Below are positions 23,906-36,076 of a stretch of 64,000 bases of DNA, piece by piece. Numbering within the stretch: the first letter of the stretch is position 1; every line of letters begins with the position of its first letter. The notes below the pieces were generated by a model, which worked only from the letters and a program-made list of their open reading frames with translations, ran no database searches and was not told the DNA's origin. The position numbers were made by a program, and so were the translations under genes. The stretch comes from Cryptomeria japonica (taxonomy: Eukaryota; Streptophyta; Pinopsida; Cupressales; Cupressaceae), in assembly GCF_030272615.1 (NCBI RefSeq), contig NC_081411.1, positions 183,170,977 to 183,234,976 of the forward strand. Direction: 5' to 3'.

Positions 23906-26888
23906 ATGATATGCTACCCTTAGTATAATTCTCGAAAGACACATTCTATCCTTAAATTATTCGCATGAAACAAGAAAAAAAAAGTTAGTTTCTCTCTCAC
24001 TCTAAACATTTAATTAGGTTTCAAGTAAAAATTTATTTATTATAGAGATCAAAATATAATTATTCTACAATAAATAACATTTTAATAAGACAACAAATAT
24101 AACTTAAGTTAACTCGAATATCTTTTAATTATTATTTCTAATTATGTTGAGAAGCTTATTATAGTCATAGATGGGTGAATATACCTTCATAAATAAAAAC
24201 AAAAGTAAAATCAATAGGGTATTTTCATTATTAAATTTGTTAGACACAAAAAACAAAAAAATAGTCACTAAAGATGAAAATTTCATCAATAAAAATAAAA
24301 AGAAAAACAATTGAGTGTTTTTGTTATTACGTTTTCTAGAGATAATGTTTTTTATTTTAAAATTTAAAAAAATAGAAATTATATTAATTTTATAAAGACA
24401 ATATTTTATGTTTTAAATATAGAAAAACAATGTTATTTAAAAAAAAAATCTATAAATGCTATGTTTTTTTTTAAATAATAAAAACAAAAATACTATCAAC
24501 TATGTAGTAGGTACAATTTATTTAGATTGAGCAAGGAAAGAAAGCATGTCAATATCATCTATTAGTAGGTGTATTATGAATAATCTTAGAAAATTGGATA
24601 CTATGAGTTTTTTTAATTAACTTTTCCATTAATTTTTGTTTTGAGTGCGTGAAACTATGTTGGGTGTTACAAGTACAGTCATACATTTTATATTTCAATT
24701 TTTTATGTTGAATTCTCTTGTCAATCATGGTCTTTGATGTTATTTTGACCCTGTCATCTATTATTTCACAAATTTTTAGGGTTTATTTTAACATGTCAAT
24801 TCTATTTGACGAATTAGTTGTCACCTCTATTTAGTGGTCAATTATTTTGTGACTATCAATTGAATTTGTTAATTCAAAATTGAAATATTTAGTCATCAAT
24901 GTATACATGATTGTACAATATGTAGCACACCTTGGCTGGAGTGTAATTACGATCTTCCCCACAGCAATGTTGACCAAAATTTAATTTCTTTTATGGATGA
25001 GATTGGACTTTTCCATAAAAACTTGATAAAGATTTATCACATGTACCCGAAGTAAAAGTCATGTACAAATGAGTGTTCATGTTTGAAATTAAATAAGTTT
25101 CATTTTGAAGGAGAATGTGGGAGGAAGAGATAATTTCCACATGAATACAACAATTCAAGTAGTCCCAATTGTTCGCCTTGATGATTGGATTTCTATCTCT
25201 ATATTCTGAGTTGAAGCAACTCCTTATAATTCTATGGGTGCTTATTAATTCTTGATTATTAACTAATTAATCAAAGGTATCTCAAATTGTTGTTCTAGAA
25301 AATCGATCTCATGAAGCGACTGAGCCATCCAACTATCATCCACACAAGGGGAGGAGGCTTGGGGGGGTGAAAGATGAGAAGAATTTATTTGGCTTGATCC
25401 AATTTTCAACACATATTTTTTATTAGTTGTATTTAAATAAAAAAAATGGGGAATAATTGAAAATTTAAAAAGTTTTGTTCTTTGTTTGCATGTATGGTTT
25501 TTCCTTTCATTGAATAAATTATAATATACTCATGTTACTATGCATTCCTTTTCAATTTCACATGACTTATACTATATGACTAAAATTTACCATTAATAAT
25601 TTTAGACAATATTTTAAAATTCAAATTATTTAAATTATTGAAATGTTCAACCATTGAATTATGATTTCTATCAATCTACATTGTGTGTTACATTTCTAAC
25701 ATTTAGTCAAATTCATTACAATAAAACTTTATTATTATTTATGAATATTATATACTTCCAAATTTAATATCTCCCAACATATTTTGCATAGATTGTTTAA
25801 ATATGGATATACTAGTTTCATAAAAAGACATAAATTATTAAAATTAAATTTTAACTTAATAAAAATAAATATTAAAAAAATTCTTCTCAAATGAAGATAG
25901 TAATAAAAGAAAGATTTTAATTCAAAAGATAATTACTCTACAATAAATAAATTTCTAATAAAACAAATAATTATAAACTAGCATACCTATATTTTACAAA
26001 ATGTATGTAAAATACACCAAGAGATATCAAATTTGGAAGTATATAATATTCATAAATAATAATAAAGATTTTTATTGTAATGAATTTGGAGCAAATTTTT
26101 CAATAATTAAAATAAGATAATATCTTAATCTAAGAATGTAGACATTTCATTTGTCAAATAGTATACATATAATAGTGAAATTTGAAAACAATTCTTCTCA
26201 TCTCTTGAAGGCATAGTGCAATATTAAAGGCATCGTCTTATAACTATGCCATTTGAATTTACTACAACCTCAAAATTATTTGATGAAAATTTTGCCATTG
26301 GAGTTTTATTTCGGGGAAAGAAAAGCTAGTAATGGGCTTTTGAATTGTTCACTAGATAAAATCCTACAAGGCTCTTTTTCTTCCACCTAAGTGTTACAAT
26401 TGATATTTTTAACCATCCCCATTAATTTATTTATGTGGTCTTACAACATTTACTAAATTTCAATACAAAGAATAAACATAAGGCAATTGCGCCTTAATAA
26501 AAAAATCAAAATCACTCTAAGAATTAAGATCAAATAAAATATTTCATTAAGCTCGTCTACCAATTCACAATCACCCAAATAGAACTTTCTTAAACCACCT
26601 AGATTACATGTTGAACCCATGTCAAACTTTGATTATATAATCATCACAACTTCATTATCACTAATGAAATAGAACAATAATGTAAGGGAAAATACATTAC
26701 TTTCCAACCACCATAAGTGCATAGATGACAACCCATTTTGGGTAAAATAGATTACAACATAACTCTAATAGACCATGTTTTCATGTTTTCTTGTTTTCTT
26801 CTTTCTATTACATCACCCACATAAATGAAGATAAAATTTCCATGTTATCAGATTTTATATAAGCTTAAGTTTTATGTGTTCTTTTATG
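23906..26888. other. AT-rich non-coding stretch
   Basis: No gene recognised. It holds an inverted repeat (25708-26089, listed separately). A piece near 24055-24110 (TCTACAATAAATAA) recurs in direct orientation near 25930-25975. Confidence 0.6.
25708..26089. repeat. Inverted repeat, possible MITE or fold-back element
   Basis: Arms of about 65 bp at 25708-25772 and 26021-26089 are near-perfect reverse complements (ATGAATATTATATACTTCCA against its complement near 26035-26060). Similarity weakens inward but continues to about 100 bp per arm. The roughly 180-250-bp loop is AT-rich. No clear target duplication at the arm ends. Confidence 0.7.
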
Positions 26889-26899
26889 TTTGGGTACAA

Positions 26900-26998
26900 T
26901 GCTAGATGGAAAAGAAATAATAGTAAAGAAGCTTTCCTTAAAATCATCTCAAGGAAAAGTGGAGTTTTTAAATGAGGTAAAGATAATTATGTAGACAG
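26900..26998 (+). pseudogene. Receptor-like kinase fragment (CRK/DUF26-RLK type)
   Basis: The frame reads MLDGKEIIVKKLSLKSSQGK, then VEFLNEVKII, then stops. This is the ATP-lysine region (kinase subdomains II-III; VKK lysine) of plant cysteine-rich receptor-like kinases, whose consensus is close to DGKEIAVKKLSLKSSQGKKEF. Only about 30 codons remain; the glycine loop before it is degraded (FGY visible one frame off) and nothing of the catalytic loop follows. It is a relic exon piece of a host gene, either a degraded gene or a fragment carried by repeats. Confidence 0.75.
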
Positions 26999-26999
26999 T

Positions 27000-27737
27000 G
27001 GTTCTATACAGGCAATCTGGCATGGAACTTTAGAGGTGATCCATGGTATGGTCTCTGTAGTGGTTTTCTTTTGGATGGGGTTGGGCTTTCTATCTTTCTC
27101 ACTTTCTATGAACATTTTTTTTCATATTGGTTCTTCAGGTAAAAATTTTTAGGATGCCTTCAAAACTTGATGTATGTTCTCTTCTTCCTTGACTGCATTG
27201 TTCTAGTGTAAGGGGTTTCTATTGGTAGATGGTTTGGGGTTCTCCTTAACCCCTCTAAGTTGATTAGGTGATTTTACTTTTTAGGAAACTCTTTCCCACT
27301 CATTTAATGCTCCAATCAAAAGTATCCTTTTCAAAAAGGGGCCACCTTTTTTGGTTTTTGTGTTTTTGGTAATCTCACTTCTTGTGAGTTCCCCTTTGTG
27401 TGCCTACATGGTAGTTATGTATTAGTAATGGGCCTATCACATCTTTTATCTAATCAAAATTAAGATCCAAATGCAACTCAATAGTTTTCAAACTCTCAAA
27501 TTGCATCACAATGCAAAACCGTAATATAATGTCCTTATTAAATAGGGTTTCCTTTGGAGAACACAAAGAACACAAGATATCCACCATTAGATTTGTGACC
27601 TAATGATAAATTATCACCATTTATGATTTTAAATTATACATAAAATATGGATTCTATGGGTGATTAGCCTTAATGCCCATCAGGGTGCACAACCCTTAAA
27701 CAACCCGCTCTAGGCACATCCTTTCTGGACCCCATAA
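27000..27737. other. Unassigned stretch
   Basis: T-rich sequence with no recognised gene. It separates the kinase fragment from the solo LTR. Confidence 0.5.
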
Positions 27738-27742
27738 AGGGG

Positions 27743-28571
27743 CGGTGCAGTCACAGCAGGAGTAAGTCCTCAAAGAAAAAAATTTGGACCATGCAGGAAG
27801 AGTAACACAACAGAAGAAACACAACGTGATGGAGGCAATGCAGAAATAACCTTTTTTTATATCACTGAATTCAAATACAAACTAGCCGACAACATGTGGG
27901 CTTATAGATTCAGCACATAGGCCTAATTACAAACATGCTCAAATACAATGTCTGTGCTTAAGAAAGAATGTGAGCCAACTCTGAACCTCCTAACCTTTAG
28001 ATTGATCTTCTATATCCACCTACTTACTTTGACTAACTTCTAAATTCTTGATTACATTGATTTATATGATATTCATAGCTCAAGGATGATCTGCATCCCC
28101 CCAAGATGAGAACAATTGCCGATGAAGAATATGTAACGTGCAAAACAACAAGGTCGGCCTTCACCAAAGGAATCCCCCCAAAAAATACATAGAATGAGGT
28201 GTGGACCAAAGGGAAGGTCGGCCACAAGCCAAAGAACATTGGAGGCAACCAAAATAAGCTCTACAAGCTACATAAATGATTTGCATGATTCTCCATTAGT
28301 AGATAAGTCCAAGTGGTTTCAGTGCTTCAAGTTAGAAAACTATCTCAGACTCCAAAAGAAATAACTTGCTAGAAAATGATCCAAATGTTCCACAGACTTA
28401 GGATAAGGTAGATGAACGTTTCCACAAACAAAATCCAGCTCTACAAGATCTAGTGAGAAAATGCAAAGAAATGCAGAAAGAAATGTTGAAACTGCAAACC
28501 AGGAAACAAACATAAAGAAAATGGTTTTGTTTGTTGCAAGATTGCCAAGAACCAGGGATGCTCCTCCATCA
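27743..28571 (-). mobile_element. Solo LTR of the chromovirus A family
   Basis: Reverse-complement match to the LTR of A: minus strand starts TGATGGAGGAGCATCCCTGG and ends GACTGCACC(G). No internal sequence is attached. Flanks AGGGG (27738-27742) and AGTGG (28572-28576) fit a diverged 5-bp target duplication, so it formed by LTR-LTR recombination. About 829 bp. Confidence 0.88.
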
Positions 28572-28579
28572 AGTGGGTA

Positions 28580-29448
28580 CGCCCCTCTTCCAATCCCTTG
28601 CATGAATTTACTAATAGTAACCTTTTATTATTGCAAGATTGAGACACAAGTTTTGTAACACTTTAGAGTGTCCTTTATACTTATCCCTCTTTTATCCACT
28701 TTTTTCCTTTTATTTTTGTACCTACCTTGTACATGCAAGGCATCTTGGGAGAAAAAACTCAAATAATTTATCCACATCTCTTCCAAAAGAATTATTATAT
28801 TGATTCTATCCATCTTTAGCTCTACATTACCACTAGTTATGGTAGCAAATAGATTTTCCCCAAATTCAAGAAAAGAAAAATAAATAATATACATTTATCT
28901 TAATTTTCTACCATAACATCTTCTAATTCAAATCAAATTATTATCAAGTTAAAGGAATTTGAATTATCTCTAATTGAATTACCATATTTTACATTTGAAG
29001 AATACAAGATCATATCTTAAGATAATTTATTGGAAAAACTTTTAGTTTGATTAATATCATCTCTCATCTTCCACAACTTGTATCTGAAGTTTTCTATGAA
29101 GAAATTCAAAAGGATGAAATTTGTAAGAAACAACAAAATGATTCATCATGCCTTCTTGTCCATCTTCTACCAAACCTCATTAGACATTATAGATGTATTT
29201 TTCTATTAATGAAATTGGCTACCACAATCTCTCTCTTCTAAGAGATCTGTATCTTCAATTTTTACATCTTGCAGCTAGTTTTATTAAATTTATCAGTATC
29301 TTGGTGAGAGGTAGTGGCTAAGGTTTACAATCCTCTTCACAATTAAACAAAACACCACAAAAAAGGATCCTACTATTACTAAAAATTATTAAACATGTAA
29401 GATAAATGTATTCCCATATCAACATAACTATTAGCTCTAATACCAAAT
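28580..29448 (-). pseudogene. Possible 5' internal remnant of an LTR element (minus)
   Basis: A minus-strand frame near 28628-28894 contains LKMDRINIIILLEEMWINYL, faintly like the start of copia Gag. It lies downstream, in element orientation, of the primer-binding-site-like sequence at 29430-29447. Weak evidence; decayed. Confidence 0.3.
29430..29447 (-). other. Primer-binding-site-like sequence of an LTR remnant
   Basis: Minus strand reads TTTGGTATTAGAGCTAA just after a CAACA end, as in the copia element at 43862-43879. It suggests that 29449-29882 is the end part of an LTR whose rest lies beyond transposon F (from 51618). Confidence 0.5.
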
Positions 29449-29882
29449 GTTGAAAACAAGGTAAAAAAGCTAAAATATAACTTATGAAAGTGTATGTAAA
29501 TCTAAAATTTATATTACCAAAATTAGATTATGTGACTTTACATTCAATACTAATATTTAAAAATTAGAAAATCATTAAAGAGACCAAATCCACATGGAGA
29601 AGAACTTTTGGAAAACAAACTCTACATGAGAAAGTGGGTAGTATATTATTAATCTTTAGTGAAGAGTTGTAAAATAATATGCTTCATTAGTATCCTTTGA
29701 TAAAACTAGAAACAACTTGTTACCTATAAGAAATTAACATATAAAACTACCATCTCATGGCTCCAATTTATAAAAACTTATGCAAGGAAAAACCACTATG
29801 GTAACTTGAAAAAAGAGGCATCAAACCACCTATAAAAACCCATTCCCACGATAATGTAAAAACAATAGACATAGGGTGAACT

Positions 29883-29904
29883 CACAATAATGGTTCCGAC
29901 TTTT
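29883..29904 (+). repeat. Left terminal inverted repeat of F
   Basis: CACAATAATGGTTCCGACTT, matching the reverse complement of 51596-51617 at the first 15 bases and most of the next seven. The adjacent CTTTTGGCC also occurs at the left end of G (CACTTTTTGGCC, 55502-55513). Confidence 0.72.
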
Positions 29905-29936
29905 GGCCACGAACGAAATTCGTGGGGTGGAGAAAA

Positions 29937-30215
29937 AAAAATTTCATGGGTTCGAGCGAAATAGGGGTATTCGATCGAAATACCCCAAGGGATTCGATCA
30001 AAACCCCTACCGTACAATAGTTCGATCGAATCCAACATATATTTTTGGGTTCGATCAAACTATATTAAATATTAATTTTTAATAGGGTTAGATCGAACCA
30101 TTAAAATATATATATTTTTTTAAATCGGTATAAAAGACGAAAATGGCAGTTAAATTGTCATTTTCAACTTTGGAGATTACTATGGGGAGGGGGTTAGATC
30201 GAACTAGGCATCATT
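29937..30215. repeat. Left subterminal GTTCGATCGAA repeats of F
   Basis: At least six variants of GGTTCGATC(G/A)AA in both orientations (TTCGATCGAAATACCCC, AGTTCGATCGAATCC, GGGTTCGATCAAAC, GGTTAGATCGAAC). The same motifs reappear at 50653-50835 near the right end. They are candidate transposase-binding sites. Confidence 0.7.
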
Positions 30216-30289
30216 ATTATGTCACCATGCCCCATCAGTAGCAATTTGTGCCTCTCAACTTTCAACTTTTGACCTACATTACTTCAGGT

Positions 30290-30828
30290 GCACAAAATAA
30301 CCTTTCTTTTTGTTTAATAATGTTTTTTTTTTTGTTTTTTTTTTGTTTTTTATTAAATTTTATTAAAAATTAGTAAATAATTAGTTTGTTAATTTATTTT
30401 TTGAATTAAATAATTGTATATTTATTAATTTTTTCAGCATTTTAGAAAATTGTTAGCAAAAACTTAGAAAACATTTAGATAGTATAATTTTAGAACTTTT
30501 TAAAAAGTGAAAAATTTTAGAAAAACTTTAGCAAAATTAAAACTTAGAAAAATGTTTGAAAACTTAAATTAATGTTTTAATTTAACATTATTTTATTTTT
30601 TAAAGTAAATATTTGTATTGTATTATTTTATCAAGTTTTTTAAAAAAATTATGAAAAACTTAGAAAACTAAGCTACTATATTTAGACTTAGAAAAACATT
30701 GAGAAAAACATTAGTGAGATTAAAATTTAGAAAAATGTTAGAAAACTAAATATAATAAGTTAAAACTCAGAAAAACATTATAAAACTTAGATAATACATT
30801 TAAACATTAGAAAAAATAGAAACCTTAT
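30290..30828. repeat. A/T-rich stretch with degenerate TTAGAAAA repeats
   Basis: T-runs to about 30350, then many loosely spaced copies of ACTTAGAAAAA/ACATTAGAAAAA. No gene. Confidence 0.55.
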
Positions 30829-30829
30829 G

Positions 30830-31500
30830 ACCCTTTTTCACATCAAATATTACACACATAACATGACCCCTTAGGACCCCTTAAGACCACAAATGCCCCT
30901 GACATCACTATATGACCCTTAATACCATAAAGGATCACATAGTATCCTAAGGGGTCATATGTGGTCCCAAAGAGTCATGCATGTGTTCTAACACATGGTT
31001 GACCCCTTAGGACCACATATGACCACTTATAACATCCTAATGTGTACACATATACCCCTTAGGACCAAATTTGACTACATACTAATCACATAATTTCCTA
31101 AGGGGTCATATGTGGTCCCAACTGGTCACGCATATGTTCTAAGTTCTAACACATGCGTGACCCGTTAGAACCACTTACAACCCCCTATTTAACATCCTAG
31201 TGTGTACAAACATACCCCTTAGGATCACATAGTGTCCTGTGATCCTAAGGGGTCATATGTGGTCCTAAGGGGTCACGCATGTGTTATAACACATGCGTGA
31301 CCCCTTAGGACCACATATGACCCCTTAAATAAGACATGTCCTAGTGTGTACTTACAACATACCCCATACATAGGATATCACATAGTGTCCTAAGGGGTCA
31401 TATGTGGTCCTAAGAGGTCACGTACATGTGTTGTAACACATGCATGACCCCCTTCTAAGGACCACATATGACCAGTTATAACATCCTAGTGTACATACAC
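30830..31500. repeat. Satellite-like array, long-period part, left arm of F
   Basis: Repeats of about 140-160 bp marked by ACATCCTAGTGTGTAC (near 31032, 31191, 31329, 31484), with inverted pairs CCTAAGGGGTCATATGTGG and CCACATATGACCCCTTAGG and the motif ACACATGCGTGACCCC. Each unit can fold into a hairpin. Confidence 0.8.
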
Positions 31501-32430
31501 ATATTATCTCCTTAGGGGTCAAATCATGTCCTATGACCCCTTAGGACACCATGTGACCCTTTATGTGTCATTAGAGGTCATGTTGTGTCCTAAGGGGTCA
31601 AATCATGTTGTATGACCCCTTAGGACACCATATGTCCCCTTAAGTGTCGTTAGAGGTCATATTTTGTCCTAAGGGGTCAAATCGTGTTCTATGACCCCTT
31701 AGGACACCATACGACCCGTTAGGTGTCATTAGAGGTCATATTGTGTCCTAAGGGGTCAAATCATTTCTTATGACCCCTTAGGACACCATGTATCCCCTTA
31801 GGTGTTGTTAGACATCATATTATGTACTAAGGGGTCATATTGTGTCTTCTAACCCCTTAGGACACCACAAGACCCCTTAAGTGTCGTTAGAGGTCATATT
31901 GTCTCTTAAGGAGTCAAATTGTGTCCTATGACCCCTTAGGACACCATATGACCCTTTACATTTCATTAGAGGTCATATTGTGTCCAAAGGGATCCAATCA
32001 TGTTGTATGACCCCTTAGGACACCATACGTCTCTTTAGGTGTCGTTAGAGGTCATATTGTCTCCTAAGGGGTCAAATCATGTCCTATGACCCCTTAGGAC
32101 ACCATATGATCCTTTAGGTGTCATTAGAGGTCATATTGTGTCCTAAGGGGTCAAATTGTATCCTATGACCCCTTAGGACACCATATGCCCCTGAGGTATC
32201 ATTAGGGGTCATATTATGGCTTAATGGATCATATTGTGTCCTATGACCACTTAGGACACCATATGACCCCTTAGGTGTTTTTAGGGGTCATATTATGTCT
32301 TAAGGGGTCATATCATGTCCAATGACCCCTTAGGACACCATATGACCCCTTAGGTGTCATTAGGGGTCATATAGTGTCCTAAGGAGTCATATCGCGTCCT
32401 ATGACCCCTTAGAACACCATATGAAAGCTT
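31500..32430. repeat. 79-bp tandem repeat array, 12 copies, left arm of F
   Basis: The marker TTAGGACACC (one or two variant copies) starts at 31541, 31620, 31699, 31778, 31857, 31936, 32015, 32094, 32173, 32251, 32330 and 32409: a period of 79 bp with one 78-bp step. Each unit contains TCCTAAGGGGTCA and its reverse complement TGACCCCTTAGGA about 15 bp apart. No coding frame. Confidence 0.95.
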
Positions 32431-32580
32431 ATGACCACTTATGACCACATATGACCACACATGCATGACCCCTTAGGACCACATGTATGACCACATATGT
32501 GTGACCCCTTAGGACCATATATGACCACTTATAACATCCTAGTGTGTACAGATATACCCCTTAGGACCCAATTTTTAGAA
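32431..32580. repeat. Return of the long-period units at the array end
   Basis: CACATGCATGACCCCTTAGG and ACATCCTAGTGTGTAC reappear here, as before 31500, so the 79-bp block is embedded within the long-period array. Confidence 0.7.
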
Positions 32581-32648
32581 ATTACAATGTTTTAATTTAG
32601 TGTGTTCATATATCTTTAATGATCTCTCTCTAGATCTCTCTCTTATCA

Positions 32649-32649
<1 letters not shown>

Positions 32650-32714
<65 letters not shown>
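32650..32714. repeat. (TA)n microsatellite
   Basis: About 32 uninterrupted TA dinucleotides. Confidence 0.97.
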
Positions 32715-32718
<4 letters not shown>

Positions 32719-33100
32719 ATTCAAATCAATATTTTATTATTTGTAATTTTAGCATAAAAATTAATATGATATATTATTGGCATTTAAGCATAGAATTTAA
32801 TATTTTATTATTTGTAATTTTAGCATGGAACATTGATATCTCTCTCTCTCATGTTAAATTCTAGGTATGTGATATATAGAAAAATTTATATAATGATCTT
32901 CCTCTCCCTCTCTTTAAATTAATTTCAATTTAGATTTGAATTATATGTTAGATCTTCATATAGATAAATTATGCGAGATTAATGATTCATCTCTCTCTCT
33001 CTCTCTAATTTAACTGATTTTAATTTTTAATTTTTTAAATTGAATGCACTTAATGTATGTGTGCTTATGTAAATTGTAACTTTATGATCTACCTAGATAG

Positions 33101-34971
33101 ATGGTATCCCAGGATCCAGGCCATGATGTACCTGATCAGGATCCACCTCCACAGGCTCCTGATCAGGAGCCACATCATATATATTCTTCATAGCAGGATC
33201 CTTAGTTGCCTGATATCGGTACCATCTTTCATTATAGTGACCATAAATTACAGAGATTAATAGTTATATTAGATGGCCCACAAACAGATGTCATGTACAA
33301 GAGTACATGCCAATCCATTTTTCGTAGTTTGTAGACATTGAGGGACCATCTAGTTAGTCACACCTCATTTTCACTAGAGGTTATAGCCGATATCTATAGA
33401 CAGTTGAGGAGTGAGGTGAGAGGTCATCACTCTTTTGCTGATGTGGTGAGGTGGTCTCGAAGGAGACCATCAAGGAGATATATTTTCCACAATATTAGGA
33501 GAAGAGTAAGGTGAGAGGATATCAGGTTATGAGATGTAATGATTCAGGGGTTATGTCGTTGATTTACCCACACTTCTTAGTTGCCCATGGTCATTATCCT
33601 AATAATGACCAGATTCCATTATACTTTGCACAACAGGCCTATGCTGAGGTTCATTATGCGTTGAAACCCAACTACCTTGATATTCTAGCATATTATGGAT
33701 AGGAGAGGGGTAGGATTGCTGACAAAGATGCATACCATAGGCGTGATAGAGAGCTGCCCAGACATAGGGACCTTTTTGGCGAGAGATTTCTGGCGATAGT
33801 TCCAGCCCTCACCTTCATAGTGGATCACATTGTGATTGCTTCTCAAAGAGACACAATTGATAGGATTGGAGAGATTGCATTTGTAGAAGCCACCGTATCA
33901 TCTGACAAACTAGGAAGATATATGATCAGCCAACCACATTCCAGATCATCCACATATGCATCTTCTAGTCATGGGGTTGCTTTAGATTTAGATTAGTATA
34001 TTACTGTTGACATCCCCTTGCCAAATGAGGTAGCGGCTATAGTAGGAGGTGGCAGACATGTACAGATGCCACATTATTTATCCGAGGACCTACTACATTC
34101 TTACTATTTTATTTCATCTCAAATTGGGATACCATCGGCTTCTATTAGAGAGGAGATTCTCAGAGACACGCAGGCTACCGCATCGATGCATACCCCAAGA
34201 AAGTCACAACATTCTCATCACTCTACGCATGCTCTAGGCACTGACCCACCTATAGATCACTCTTTTGTTGTAGAGGAGGAGATATGAGATGATCAACTCC
34301 ATATCATAGATGAGGGCTTCGATTAATTTGAGGAGCAGCTGCAAGGTTTGAGCCAGACAAGGTTTATGGATATGCTACTAGATTCAGACACTTCATCCTT
34401 GATGCCTAGTCATCTAGTTATCCCCTTACACTCCTCAATCATACGTACAACTAGAGAGAGATATGCAGGCATGAGTGATGTGGTTGATGTGATCATAGGA
34501 CATGATCAGACTATACAGCCTACTCCTGATACATAGGTATGTATGTGCGTTTATTTTTAAAAGATGTATGTTGTAATGTACTTTCTATATCATTTAATAA
34601 ATAGCTTAGTTAAGTATCATTTATTGTTCAGACTAATCCTAAAATACACATGTATGTAGAAAAGTTAGCACATGTCACTCCTAGCTTGAGCTCTGAGCGT
34701 GTGCATAGGAGATATTCTTTCGATGATACACCTGCTAGTGGACAGGTTAGTTATGGATTTTGTATATGCATGTACATGTGCGTTATAATTTATATTTTAA
34801 TTTAAAACTAGTCGGATTTGATTATTTAAATAAGATGAATATGTATATGTAGATCTATATTTAATATTTAAATAAATTCCACTTTTGCAGGGGTTTATTG
34901 GACATCCAGACTCTCACCTGGACTTTCCCTCAGAGGGTCGCTCTGTTCGTGGCCGACATGATGCATGTTGA
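33101..34971 (+). pseudogene. Accessory gene of transposon F (spliced, decayed)
   Basis: Start ATG at 33101 opens MVSQDPGHDVPDQDPPPQAP, a Pro/Asp-rich leader like that of the G accessory gene. The best-conserved part (33550-33710) reads IPLYFAQQAYAEVHYALKPN then YLDILAYYG, matching VPFYFLKKLYCEFVMNQKPN and YFDIKSFQG in G. Likely exons: 33101-34536, 34632-34745 (114 nt, acceptor TTCAG, donor GTTAGT) and 34891-34971 (acceptor TTTTGCAG, TGA at 34969). The large exon shifts frame once near 33490-33520 and has several in-frame stops (for example TAG at 33700-33702, TGA at 34285-34287). Function unknown; no enzyme motif. It runs convergent to the transposase. Confidence 0.72.
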
Positions 34972-36076
34972 TTTGCCACTTTATAGCTCATTTATTTATC
35001 TTTTTATATACATTTCAGACTTTCATATTATATATTCATGCACATGTTAGATTATACTTTATATAGTTTGTGTTTGATCAGATTATATATTTCATGCATC
35101 TATGTTAGATTATACTTTATACAATTTTTGTTTGATCAGATTATATATATCATGCATGTATGTTAGATTATGCTTTCTATAGTTTGTGTTTGATCAAATT
35201 ATATACCATGCATTTGTATTCAGATTATATATCATGCACACGTTAGATTACGTACACTTTATATATGTACAGTTTGTGTTTGATCATATTTGCACGTTTG
35301 ATTATGTACTTTAAATATAAGTTTGATGTGTTTGATTATATGTAACTTATTATCGCATGTGTATGTATGCATGTTTGATTATTCTTTTAATTATATAGAT
35401 CTAGATCATTGGTGTTTGAAATTTAAAAAAAAATTAAGTTCTAAAAATTTCAAATATATATCTGTGATTGAATTTGTGTACATAGATAGATTAAAAAGAT
35501 CATGTTTATATTTTAAATTTGACTACATGTAATGTACAAATATGCATTGAATTTAAATGAATTTTTGAATATGTGTACATGTATATATATCTTGAGTAAT
35601 AATTTAATATATATTAAATTTCATAACTTTGTAAATTTACACACACACATGTATCAGGTTAATTTAAAAACACATGTCCTAATTTAAATCAAATTTCAAT
35701 CAAATTTTGCATTTTTTATTATTAAATGAATTTATTTTAAACACACATGTCCTAATTTCATACATCCTAATTGAACATACATTCCCTTTAAGATATTTTT
35801 CAACTTGAAACCACATCACAATTACTTTGTACATGTACACGCGTACTATTATTTAACATCACAAGGCATATAAAAAACACATCATAATTTAATATATACA
35901 CTCCACACAAGCCATGAACAATATAAAAATCACACTTGTTCAAATCAAGTTAATAGATATTCAATAATTTATTCTAGAAGTTTCATCTAGAACAAGTTAA
36001 GTAGAAGTGAACATTCTAAAGTATTAAATTAAAAATTCATAGGTTCAAACACATGTACTTAGGTGTACTAAATAGT
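34972..36076. other. AT-rich intergenic region between the convergent genes of F
   Basis: Includes 58-bp tandem repeats at about 35020-35290: TGTTTGATCA starts at 35071, 35129 and 35187, and again at 35277, each followed by GATTATATA-like sequence and CATGCA. No gene. Confidence 0.7.

Noticed and set aside
27000-27737. Continuation of the receptor-like kinase gene
   Set aside because: No catalytic loop, DFG or other kinase motif could be read in any frame after 26998.
31500-32430. CRISPR-like regular repeats
   Set aside because: The 79-bp units are contiguous, with no unique spacers; this is eukaryotic plant DNA and the array sits in a transposon arm.
32649-32864. Open frame of Tyr-Ile repeats
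   Set aside because: Translation of the (TA)n microsatellite.
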